A stretch of DNA of 64,000 bases from Astropecten irregularis (taxonomy: Eukaryota > Echinodermata > Asteroidea > Paxillosida > Astropectinidae): the NCBI GenBank assembly GCA_963971285.1, contig OZ020265.1:4132270-4196269 (forward strand), written 5' to 3'. A program made the position numbers and the translations under genes. This document shows, piece after piece, positions 52,663-62,706 of this stretch (position 1 is the stretch's first letter; every line of letters starts with the position of its first letter). The notes beneath the pieces were generated by a model. That model searched no databases. It had not been told where the DNA came from and saw only the letters and a list, made by a program, of their open reading frames with translations.

Positions 52663-53482
52663 ACTCGTTCTGGATAAATACACCATTTCAGACGAAATTA
52701 TTTGAATGATATGTTTCTACCAGCACTATCTTCATGCCCTGAAAGTTATACGTAAATCTGTGAACTTTTTTGTTATGGTTTGTTACCAATGTTGTACATG
52801 CCCTTCAAAAACTGTTAACCATTACTAAATCTTATAACATTTCTGCTCCAGTTTGGTTTTACAATCATCTGATCATAAACATGATAAATGCATTATAATC
52901 CTATAATGCATCCAACCTATGCTTTAACCTAGGGTCTTTGATATCACAACTCATAGTCTATTGGACCGGCGCTTTCTTCAACAACATTCTTTGTCTTATT
53001 TAGAGTAAAACCAATGACCGAAAACAATTTTGGTGTTCAGAAGTGAAGTACTTTTTAAAATACTTTTACTGAGACAGTTTTTTCACTGTATTCCCCAAAA
53101 TTTGACACCGTATGTGACAGGGAATTTCACAGATGAGTGTTACTGTATCTTTTTATATATTTTTTGCCCATGAATTTGTATTTCTTTGACAAAAACCAAA
53201 GTATGATATGACTTTTAATACATAGATACAAAATAGATCTGTATGTGAATAGATCTGTATTTGAATAGATCTGAATTTGAATAGATCTGAATTTGAATAG
53301 ATCTGCATTATAGATCTGCATATGAATAGATCTGCATATGAATAGATCTGCATATGAATAGATCTGCATGTGAATAGATCTGCATATGAATATCAATTCG
53401 AATAGATCTGCATATGAATAGATCTGCATATGAAGTTATCTACATATGAATAGATCTGCATGTGAATAGATCTGCATGTGAA
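52663..53482 (+). repeat. Array unit 46, truncated A joined to M
   Basis: A 52663-53231 (569 bp) stops at AATACATAGATA, just before the polypyrimidine acceptor-like stretch, and continues ACAAAATAGATCTG into M (53232-53482, 251 bp). B is absent. Confidence 0.93.
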
Positions 53483-54049
53483 ACAAGAACACTTTGAATG
53501 GAATGCCTTTCGAAGAGAGTTCTCTATGCAACGCTCAAGTATGCGCGAACGGTACCTAACGCGTCTTGATGATGCTTGCAATCATTGCGTGACTGAAGTG
53601 CAGAGCGTATGCGCGCAGGGTCCTAAATGAAACGCGCATTTACCGAGGGTGAGTCGGATTTCGGGCCTATTTGGCTTCGATATCGCACCTGTATAGAACA
53701 CAATGCAGTATGCAAATGAACGTACAAAAAACGTACAAAATTGTGGGCTTTCCATAGGTTTGTGCACAAACATGGATGCGCCCACCATGCATCACTTTCT
53801 ACACGGAGCTAGCACTCTGGTAATTTTAATATAGCTCTATGGTATGAATAGATCTGCATGTGAATAGATCTGCATATGAATTGATCTGCATATGAATAGA
53901 TCTGCATGTGAATATATCTGCATATATGAATAGATCTGCATGTAAATAGATATGCATGTGAACATATCTGCATGTGAACATATCTGCATGTGAATAGATC
54001 TGTGTGTGAATAGATCTACATGTGAATAGATCTGCATTTGAATAGATCT
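53483..54049 (+). repeat. Array unit 47, short
   Basis: B 53483-53845 (363 bp) and M 53846-54049 (204 bp). Confidence 0.95.
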
Positions 54050-54873
54050 ACTCGTTCTGGATAAATACACCATTTCAGACGAAATTATTTGAATGATATG
54101 TTTCTACCAGCACTATCTTCATGCCCTGAAAGTTATACGTAAATCTGTGAACTTTTTTGTTTTGGTTTGTTACCAATGTTGTACATGCCCTTCAAAAACT
54201 GTTAACCATTACTAAATCTTATAACATTTCTGCTCCAGTTTGGTTTTACAATCATCTGATCATAAACATGATAAATGCATTATAATCCTATAATGCATCC
54301 AACCTATGCTTTAACCTAAGGTCTTTGATATCACAACTCATAGTCTATTGGACCGGCGCTTTCTTCAACAACATTCTTTGTCTTATTTAGAGTAAAACCA
54401 ATGACCGAAAACAATTTTTGTGTTCAGAAGTGAAGTACTTTTTAAAATACTTTTACTGAGACAGTTTTTTCACTGTATTCCCCAAAATTTGACACCGTTT
54501 GGGACAGGGAATTTCACAGATGAGTGTTACTGTATCTTTTTTTATATTTTTTGCCCATGAATTTGTATTTCTTTGACAAAAACCAAAGTATGATATGACC
54601 TTTAATACATAGATACAAAATAGATCTGTATGTGAATAGATCTGTATTTGAATAGATCTGAATTTGAATAGATCTGAATTTGAATAGATCTGCATTATAG
54701 ATCTGCATATGAATAGATCTACATATGAATAGATCTGCATATGAATAGATCTGCATGTGAATAGATCTGCATATGAATAGATGTCAATTCGAATAGATCT
54801 GCATATGAATAGATCTGCATATGAAGTGATCTACATATGAATAGATCTGCATGTGAATAGATCTGCATGTGAA
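54050..54873 (+). repeat. Array unit 48, truncated A joined to M
   Basis: A 54050-54619 (570 bp) with the same ACAAAATAGATCTG junction as unit 46; M 54620-54873 (254 bp). Units 46-47 and 48-49 form a tandem dimer of about 1.4 kb. Confidence 0.93.
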
Positions 54874-55472
54874 ACAAGAACACTTTGAATGGAATGCCTT
54901 TCGAAGAGAGTTCTCTATGCAACGCTCAAGTATGCGCGAACGGTACCTAACGCGTCTTGATGATGCTCGCAATCATTGCGTGACTGAAGTGCAGAGCGTG
55001 TGCGCGCACGGTCCTAAATGAAACGCGCATTTACCGAGGGTGAGTCGGATTTCGGGCCTATTTGGCTTCGATATCGCACCTGTATAGAACACAATGCAGT
55101 ATGCAAATGAACGTACAAAAAACGTACAAAATTGTGGGCTTTCCATAGGTTTGTGCACAAACATGGATGCGCCCACCATGCATCACTTTCTACACGGAGC
55201 TAGCACTCTGGTAATTTTAATATAGCTCTATGGTATGAATAGATCTGCATGTGAATAGATCTGCATATGAATTGATCTGCATATGAATAGATCTGCATGT
55301 GAATATATCTGCATATATGAATAGATCTGCATGTAAATAGATATGCATGTGAACATATCTGCATGAGAACATATCTGCATGTGAATAGATCTGTATGTGA
55401 ATAGATCTGCATGTGAATAGAGCTGCATGTGAATAGATCTGCATGTGAATAGATCTGCATGTGAATAGATCT
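54874..55472 (+). repeat. Array unit 49, short
   Basis: B 54874-55236 (363 bp) and M 55237-55472 (236 bp). Confidence 0.95.
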
Positions 55473-57477
55473 ACTCGTTCTGGATAAATACACCATTTCA
55501 GACGAAATTATTTGAATGATATGTTTCTACCAGCACCATCTTCATGCCCTGAAAGTTATACGTTAATCTGTGAACTTTTTTGTTTTGGTTTGTTACCAAT
55601 GTTGTACATGCCCTTCAAATACTGTTAACCATTACCAAATCTTATAACATTTCTGCTCCAGTTTGGTTTTACAATCATCTGATCATAAACATGATAAATG
55701 CATTATAATCCTACAATGCATCCAACCTATGCTTTAACCTAAGGTCTTTGATATCACAACTCATAGGGCGTTTTCGAAACGGAGGCTCAGGCTCCGTTTC
55801 AGGCTCCGGCTCCATTTCGTGAATCCATTCTAATACAATGGGCATCAAAATAGAGACTTTTGGCTGCGGTTCTGAAGTAGATTCTCTAGTATGAAAAGGA
55901 AAATAGAGCTTCAGCTTCAATGAAAAACCACAACCTATATTTTCAGCATATGGATGTCAGCGCTGAAGCCTGAGCCTGAGCCTAAGCCTCTGTTTCGAAA
56001 AGGCCCATAGTCTATTGGACCGGCGCTTTCTTCAACAACATTCTTTGTTTTATTTAGAGTAAAACCAATGACCGAAAACAATTTTGGTGTTCAAAAGTGA
56101 AGTACTTTTTAAAATACTTTTACTGAGACAGTTTTTCACTGTATTCCCAAAAATTTGACACCGTATGTGACAGGGAATTTCACAGATGAGTGTTACTGTA
56201 TCTTTTTTTATATATTTTGCCCATGAATTTGCATTTCTTTGACAAAAACCAAAGTATGATATGACCTTTAATACATAGATATTTGTCTTCATCAGGCAAG
56301 CTGGATTGTGTATCCTCCACGGTCTCTTAAGGAGATGTACTCGATGGACATGATGAGGTTGAGAAAATGATGACAGGAGATGAGCAGTTGAGTTTCCCAA
56401 CATGGTTGCTATACTATCAGTGATGCCCAAGTTCATTCAGACAGATGAGGTAAGAAGCTTACTTTTCTGTTCTCTTTGAGTTTCTGATCTTCCTGGTAGA
56501 ACAACTCTTACAAAACATGACATAACATTGCCATCTACAGACCCAATACATTCTAAATCATATGCTTTGCCTCATGCACTCATGAGATAGCCATTTTGAA
56601 GCCATCTGGGTGCAGTCATTTTGAATTTGAGTTCGTGTCTGTGAAACAAGAACACTTTGAATGGAATCCCTTTCGAAGAGAGTTCTCTATGCACGCTCAA
56701 GTATGCCCGAACGGTACCTATAGAACACAATGCAGTATGCAAATGAACGTACAAAAAACGTACAAAATTGTGGGCTTTCCATAGGTTTGTGCACAAACAT
56801 GGATGCGCCCACCAGGCATCACTTTCTACACGGAGCTAGCACTCTAGTAATTTTAATATAGCTCTATGTTATGAATATTTCTGTATGTGAATAGATATGT
56901 ATTTGAATAGATCTGAATTTGAATAGATCTGAATTTGAATAGATCTGCATATGAATAGATCTGCATGTGAATAGATCTGCATATGAATATGTCTGCATGT
57001 GAATAGATCTGCATGTGAATCTATCTGTATATGAATAGATCTCAATTTGAATAGATCTACATATGAATAGATCTCCATGTGAATAGATCTGCATGTGAAT
57101 TGATCTGCATATATGAATAGATCTGCATGTGAATAGATCTGCATGTGAATAGATCTGCATATATGAATAGATCTGCATGTGAATAGATCTGCATGTGAAT
57201 AGATCTGCATATATGAATAGATCTGCATGTGAATAGATCTGCATGTGAATAGATCTGCATATGAATATGTCTGCATGTGAATAGATCTGCATGTGAATCT
57301 ATCTGTATATGAATAGATCTCAATTTGAATAGATCTACATATGAATAGATCTCCATGTGAATAGATCTGCATGTGAATTGATCTGCATATATGAATAGAT
57401 CTGCATGTGAATAGATCTGCATGTGAATAGATCTGCATATATGAATAGATCTGCATGTGAATAGATCTGCATGTGAA
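55473..57477 (+). repeat. Array unit 50, with MITE-like insertion and B deletion
   Basis: Segment 55473-56872: A is interrupted by a 241-bp insertion at 55766-56006, and B lacks about 134 bp between GGTACC and TATAGAACAC at 56720. M is 56873-57477 (605 bp) with an internal 278-bp duplication (ATGAATATGTCTG at 56983 and 57261). Confidence 0.94.
55766..56006. mobile_element. MITE-like non-autonomous DNA transposon, 241 bp
   Basis: This sequence occurs once in the window and splits A at a site that reads CTCATAGTCTATTGG, uninterrupted, in the other units that carry this part of A. The ends are imperfect terminal inverted repeats of about 31 bp: the left end starts GGGCGTTTTCGAAAC, and the right end read on the other strand starts GGGCCTTTTCGAAAC, with about four mismatches. 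The insertion is flanked by ATA on both sides (55763-55765 and 56007-56009); an alternative reading is a 5-bp CATAG duplication with ends one base further in. Subterminal GGCTC-rich direct repeats occur on both sides. It encodes no transposase. Family is not assigned; a 3-bp duplication would fit PIF/Harbinger-like elements, but that is inference. Confidence 0.85.
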
Positions 57478-57774
57478 ACAAGAACACTTTGAATGGAATG
57501 CCTTTCGAAGAGAGTTCTCTATGCAACGCACAAGTATGCGAGAACGGTACCTAACGCGTCTTTGGTATGAATAGAACACAATGCAGTATGCAAATGAACG
57601 TACAAAAAACGTACAAAATTGTGGGCTTTCCATAGGTTTGTGCACAAACATGGCATCACTTTCTACATGGAGCTAGTGCTGTAGTAATTTTAATATAGCT
57701 CTATGGTATGAATAGATCTGCATGTGAATAGATCTGCATATGAATTGATCTGCGTATGAATATATCTGCATGTG
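57478..57774 (+). repeat. Array unit 51, strongly deleted
   Basis: B remnant 57478-57709 (232 bp): after GCGTCTTTGG it jumps to TATGAATAGAACACAATG, and ACATGGCATCAC lacks the ATGCGCCCACCAGG stretch. M is only 57710-57774 (65 bp, four repeats). Confidence 0.92.
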
Positions 57775-58689
57775 TTTTTCACTGTATTCCCAAAAATTTG
57801 ACACCGTATGTGACAGGGAATTTCACAGATGACTGTTACTGTATCTTTTTTGATATTTTTTGCCAATAAATTTGCATTTCTTTGACAAAAACCAAAGTAT
57901 GATATGACCTTTAATACATAGATATTTGTCTTCATCAGGCATGCTGGATTGTGTTTCCTCCACGGTCACTTAAGAAGATGTACTCGATGGACATGATGAG
58001 GCTGAGATAATGATGACAGGAGATGAGCAGTTGAGTTGCCCAACATGGTTGCTATCCTATCAGTGATGCCCAAGTTCATTCAGACAGATGAGGTAAGAAG
58101 CTTACTTTTCTGTTCTCTTTGAGTTTCTGATCTTCCTGGTAGAACAACTCTTACAAAACATGACATAACATTGCCATCTACAGACCCAATACATTCTAAA
58201 TCATATGCTTTGCCTCATGCACTCATGAGATAGCCATTTTGAAGCCGTCTGGGCGCAGTCATTTTGAATTTGAGTTCGTGTCTGTGAAACAAGAACACTT
58301 CGAATGGAATGCCTTTCGAAGAGAGTTCTCTATGCACGCTCAAGTATGCGCGAACGGTACCTAACGCGTCTTGATGATGCTTCCAATCATTGCGTGACTG
58401 AAGTGCAGAGCGTGTGCACGCACGGTCCTAAATTAAACGCGCATTTACCGAGGGTGAGTCGGATTTCGGGCGTATTTGGCTTCGATGACGCACCCGTATA
58501 GAACACAATGCAGTATGCAAATGAACATACAAAAAACGTACAAAATGGTGGGCTTTCCTTAGGTTTGTGCACAAACATGGATGCGCCCACCAGGCATCAC
58601 ATATGAATAGATCTGCATGTGAATAGATCTGCATGTGAATAGATCTGCATATATGAATAGATCTGCATGTGAATAGATCTGCATGTGAA
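57775..58689 (+). repeat. Array unit 52, A 3' part plus B, minimal M
   Basis: M of unit 51 joins A at TTTTTCACTGTATTCCC, so the first about 430 bp of A are missing. A/B run 57775-58599, and B ends at GGCATCAC without its usual ACGGAGCTAGC tail. M is 58600-58689 (90 bp). Confidence 0.92.
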
Positions 58690-59377
58690 ACAAGAACACT
58701 TTGAATGGAATGCCTTTCGAAGAGAGTTCTCTATGCAACGCTCAAGTATGCGCGAACGGTACCTAACGCGTCTTGATGATGCTTGCAATCATTGCGTGAC
58801 TGAAGTGCAGAGCATGTGCACACACGGTCCTAAATGAAACGCGCATTTACCGAGGGTGCGTCGGATTTCGGGCGTATTTGGCTTCGATGACGCATCCGTA
58901 TAGAACACAATGGAGTATGCAATGGAACGTACAAAAAACGTACAAAATTGTGGGCTTTCCATAGGTTTGTGCACAAACATGGATGCGCCCACCAGGCATC
59001 ACTTTCTACACGGAGCTAGCACTCTAGTAATTTTAATATAGCTCTATGGTATGAATAGATCTGTATGTGAATATATTTGTATTTGAATAGATCTGAATTT
59101 GAAAAGATCTGAATTTGAATATATCTGCATATGAATTGATCTGCATATGAATATATCTGCATATGAATAGATCCGCATGTGAATATATCTGCATATGAAT
59201 AGATCTGCATGTGAATAGATCTGCATGTGAATCTATCTGTATATGAATAGATCTCAATTTGAATAGATCTGCATATGAATTGATCTACATATGAATAGAT
59301 CTGCATGTGAATATATCTGCATGTGAATATATCTGCATATATGAATAGATCTGCATGTGAATAGATCTGCATGTGAA
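58690..59377 (+). repeat. Array unit 53, short
   Basis: B 58690-59052 (363 bp) and M 59053-59377 (325 bp, GAATTTGAA-rich at its left end). Confidence 0.95.
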
Positions 59378-59907
59378 ACAAGAATGGAATGCCTTTCGAA
59401 GAGAGTTCTCTATGCAACGGTCAAGTATGCGCGAACGGTACGTAACGCGTCTTGATGATGCTTGCAATCATTGCGTGACTGAAGTGCAGAGCGTGTGCGC
59501 GCACGGTCCTAAATGAAACGCGCATTTAACGAGGGTGAGTCGGATTTCGGGCGTATTTGGCTTCGATATCGCACCTGTATAGAACACAATGCAGTATCCA
59601 AATGAACGTACAAAAAACGTACAAAATTTTGGGCTTTCCATAGGTTTGTGCACAAACATGGATGCGCCCACCAGGCATCACTTTCTACACGGAGCTAGCA
59701 CTCTAGTAATTTTAATATAGCTCTATGGTATGAATAGATCTGTATGTGAATAGATCTGAATTTGAATAGATCTGAATTTGAATAGATCTGCATTATAGAT
59801 CTGCATATGAATAGATCTGCATATGAATAGATCTGCATGTGAATAGATCTGCATATGAATAGATCTGCATGTGAATAGATCTGCATGTGAATAGAGCTGC
59901 ATGTGAA
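59378..59907 (+). repeat. Array unit 54, short
   Basis: B 59378-59731 (354 bp; 9 bp lost between two GAA at its start, giving ACAAGAATGG) and M 59732-59907 (176 bp). Confidence 0.94.
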
Positions 59908-60558
59908 ACAAGAACACTTTGAATGGAATGCCTTTCGAAGAGAGTTCTCTATGCAACGCTCAAGTATGCACGAACGGTACCTAACGCGTCTTGATGATGC
60001 TTGCAATCATTGCGTGACTGAAGTGCAGAGCATGTGCACGCACGGTCCTAAATGAAACGCGCATTTACCGAGGGTGCGTCGGATTTCGGGCGTATTTGGC
60101 TTCGATATCGCACCTGTATAGAACACAATGCAGTATCCAAATGAACGTACAAAAAACATACAAAATTGTGGGCTTTCCATAGGTTTGTGCACAAACATGG
60201 ATGCGCCCACCAGGCATCACTTTCTACACGGAGCTAGCACTCTAGTAATTTTAATATAGCTTTATGGTATGAATAGATCTGTATGTGAATAGATCTGTAT
60301 GTGAATAGATCTGTATTTGAATAGATCTGAATTTGAATAGATCTGAATTTGAATAGATCTGAATTTGAATAGATCTGCATTATAGATCTGCATATGAATA
60401 GATCTGCATGTGAATATATCTGCATATGAATAGATCTGCATGTGAATAGATCTGTATGTGAATCTATCTGTATATGAATAGATCTCAATTTGAATAGATC
60501 TGCATATGAATAGATCTGAACGCGCATAGATCTGCATGTGAATAGAGCTGCATGTGAA
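59908..60558 (+). repeat. Array unit 55, short
   Basis: B 59908-60270 (363 bp) and M 60271-60558 (288 bp). The end of M contains an irregular GAACGCGCATAG repeat. Confidence 0.95.
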
Positions 60559-61049
60559 ACAAGAACACTTTGAATGGAATGCCTTTCGAAGAGAGTTCTC
60601 TATGCAACGCTCAAGTATGCGCGAACGGTACCTAACGCGTCTTGATGATACTTGCAATCATTGCATGACTGAAGTGCAGAGCGTGTGCACGCACGGTCCT
60701 AAATGAAACGCGCACTCTAGTAATTTTAATATAGCTCTATGGTATGAATAGATCTGTATGTGAATAGATCTGTATTTGAATAGATCTGAATTTGAATAGA
60801 TCTGCATTATAGATCTGCATAAGAATAGATCTGCATGTGAATATATCTGCATATGAATAGATCTGCATGTGAATAGATCTGCATGTGAATCTATCTGTAT
60901 ATGAATAGATCTCAATTTGAATAGATCTGCATATGAATAGATCTGCATATGAATTGATCTACATATGAATAGATCTGCATGTGAATAGATCTGCATGTGA
61001 ATAGATCTGCATGTGAATATATCTGCATGTGAATAGAGCTGCATGTGAA
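60559..61049 (+). repeat. Array unit 56, short with B deletion
   Basis: B 60559-60745 (187 bp) lacks 176 bp: AACGCGCA joins CTCTAGTAATT at 60715 with GCA shared by both breakpoints. M 60746-61049 (304 bp). Confidence 0.94.
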
Positions 61050-61753
61050 ACAAGAACACTTTGAATGGAATGCCTTTCGAAGAGAGTTCTCTATGCAATG
61101 CTCAAGTATGCGCGAACGGTACCTAACGCGTCTTGATGATGCTTGCAATCATTGCGTGACTGAAGTGCAGAGCATGTGCACGCACGGTCCTAAATGAAAC
61201 GCGCATTTACCGAGGGTGCGTCGGATTTCGGGCGTATTTGGCTTCGATGACGCACCCGTATAGAACACAATGCAGTATACAAATGAACGTACAAAAAACA
61301 TACAAAATTGTGGGCTTTCCATAGGTTTGTGCACAAACATGGATGCGCCCACCAGGCATCACTTTCTACACGGAGCTAGCACTCTAGTAATTTTAATATA
61401 GCTCTATGGTAGGAATAGATCTGTATGTGAATAGATTTGTATTTGAATAGATCTGCATTTGAATAGATCTGAATTTGAATAGATCTGCATATGAATAGAT
61501 CTGTATATGAATATATCTGCATATGAATAGATCTGCATATGAATAGATCTGCATGTGAATAGATCTGCATGTGAATAGATCTGCATGTGAATCTATCTGC
61601 ATGTGAATCTATCTGTATATGAATAGATCTCAATTTGAATAGATCTGCATATGAATTGATCTACATATGAATAGATCTACATGTGAATATATCTGCATGT
61701 GAATAGATCTGCATTTATGAATAGATCTGCATGTGAATAGATCTGCATGTGAA
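61050..61753 (+). repeat. Array unit 57, short
   Basis: B 61050-61412 (363 bp) and M 61413-61753 (341 bp). Confidence 0.95.
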
Positions 61754-62347
61754 ACAAGAACAGTTTGAATGGAATGCCTTTCGAAGAGAGTTCTCTATGC
61801 AACGCTCAAGTATGCGCGAACGGTACCTAACGCGTCTTGATGATGCTTGCAATCATTGCGTGACTGAAGTGCAGAGCGTGTGCCCGCACGGTCCTAAATT
61901 AAACGCGCATTTAACGAGGGTGAGTCGGATTTCGGGCGTATTTGGCTTCGATATCGCACCTGTATAGAACACAATGCAGTATCCAAATGAACGTACAAAA
62001 AACGTACAAAATTGTGGACAAAACATGGATGCACCCACCAGGCATCACTTTCTGCACGGAGCTAGCGCTCTAGTAATTTTAATATAGCTCTATGGTATGA
62101 ATAGATCTGCATGTGAATAGATCTGCATATGAATTGATCTGCATGTGAATTGATCTGCATGTGAATAGATCTGCATATGAATTGATATGCATATGAATAG
62201 ATCTGCATGTGAATAGATCTGCATGTGAATAGATCTGCATGTATGAATAGATCTGGATGTGAATAGATCTGCATGTGAATAGATCTGCATGTGAATATAT
62301 CTGCATGTGAATAGATCTGCATGTGAATAGATGTGCGTGTGAATAGA
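61754..62347 (+). repeat. Array unit 58, last unit of the array
   Basis: B 61754-62098 (345 bp; 18 bp including the palindrome are lost near 62018, giving GTGGACAAAACATGG) and M 62099-62347 (about 16 repeats). The final repeats decay (GATGTGCGTGTGAATAGA) before unrelated sequence begins. Confidence 0.93.
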
Positions 62348-62400
62348 CCTTTGCCACGCACTAGATGCAGAAAAAATGCATGGAACAACATTGCGACCTC
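62348..62400. other. Non-array flank between satellite and retrotransposon
   Basis: 53 bp unlike A, B or M. It holds a short ATGCA/TGCAT inverted repeat around an A-rich spacer. This is the only visible sample of host sequence outside the array and the retrotransposon. Confidence 0.7.
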
Positions 62401-62420
62401 TATTATTATTATTATTATTA
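62401..62420 (-). repeat. (TAA)n tail of the retrotransposon
   Basis: About seven TTA/TAT triplets on the + strand, read as (TAA)n on the minus strand directly after the element's 3' untranslated region. An AATAAA lies just before it on the minus strand. Short tandem tails instead of poly(A) are known from several non-LTR clades such as the I group. Confidence 0.8.
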
Positions 62421-62421
62421 T

Positions 62422-62706
62422 TTATTTGACCAACAAACAAGCATACAATACAAGAGAAACAGTACTAACAAAAACACAGAATAATAAATGACAACCAAAA
62501 TAAACGTTAGCGGGGACCGAGAACAGAAATCCGAATACATAACAGGACCAGTGACAGTATTATGTGCGTCAGGAACCGCAAAAGTAAAATAAATTACTAT
62601 TACCCGCAGGTATGCAGTCCCGCACATAATGTAAACAAAGACAGGTTACAATACAGAAAACAGTAAACGAAAAGCGGCCCCTGAGTAGAGGTGATCAAAA
62701 TGGCAG
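62422..62706 (-). other. 3' untranslated region of the retrotransposon
   Basis: About 285 bp between the TGA and the (TAA)n tail, AT-rich, with no frame of note. In non-LTR elements this region usually carries the signal recognised by the reverse transcriptase; here that is inferred from position only. Confidence 0.75.

Larger units (their letters stand above)
1..62347 (+). repeat. Macrosatellite array with embedded 16-bp minisatellite
   Basis: Head-to-tail array of 58 units, all in the same orientation, cut by the left window edge. The full unit has three parts. A (about 930 bp) starts at ACTCGTTCTGG and includes an exon-like island. B (about 363 bp) starts at ACAAGAACACTTTG and ends at CTCTATGGTAT. 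M is a variable block of the 16-mer GAATAGATCTGCATGT and its variants (GCATATGAATTGATCT, GAATTTGAATAGATCT, and 18-bp forms containing GCATATATG). Two B subtypes exist: a 363-bp form ending ATATAGCTCTATGGTATG and a 368-bp form ending ATATATCTCTATTATATGG. No frame inside the array looks like a conserved gene. The structure is read directly; any role as heterochromatin, centromeric or structural satellite is unproven. Confidence 0.97.

Noticed and set aside
55711-55920. Antisense frame with a Glu-Pro run across the MITE-like insertion
   Set aside because: The run is the GGCTC-rich subterminal repeat of the insertion read as codons; the frame crosses the insertion border into A.
1-62347. CRISPR array
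   Set aside because: Repeats are contiguous 16-mers without spacers, the larger units are kilobases long, and the context is eukaryotic.
1-62347. CENP-B box in the satellite
   Set aside because: I found no sequence resembling the TTCG-N4-A-N2-CGGG core in A, B or M.
1-62347. Helitron or other single transposon as the array unit
   Set aside because: No terminal hairpin-CTRR end, terminal inverted repeat or target duplication is found at A, B or M borders; units simply abut.
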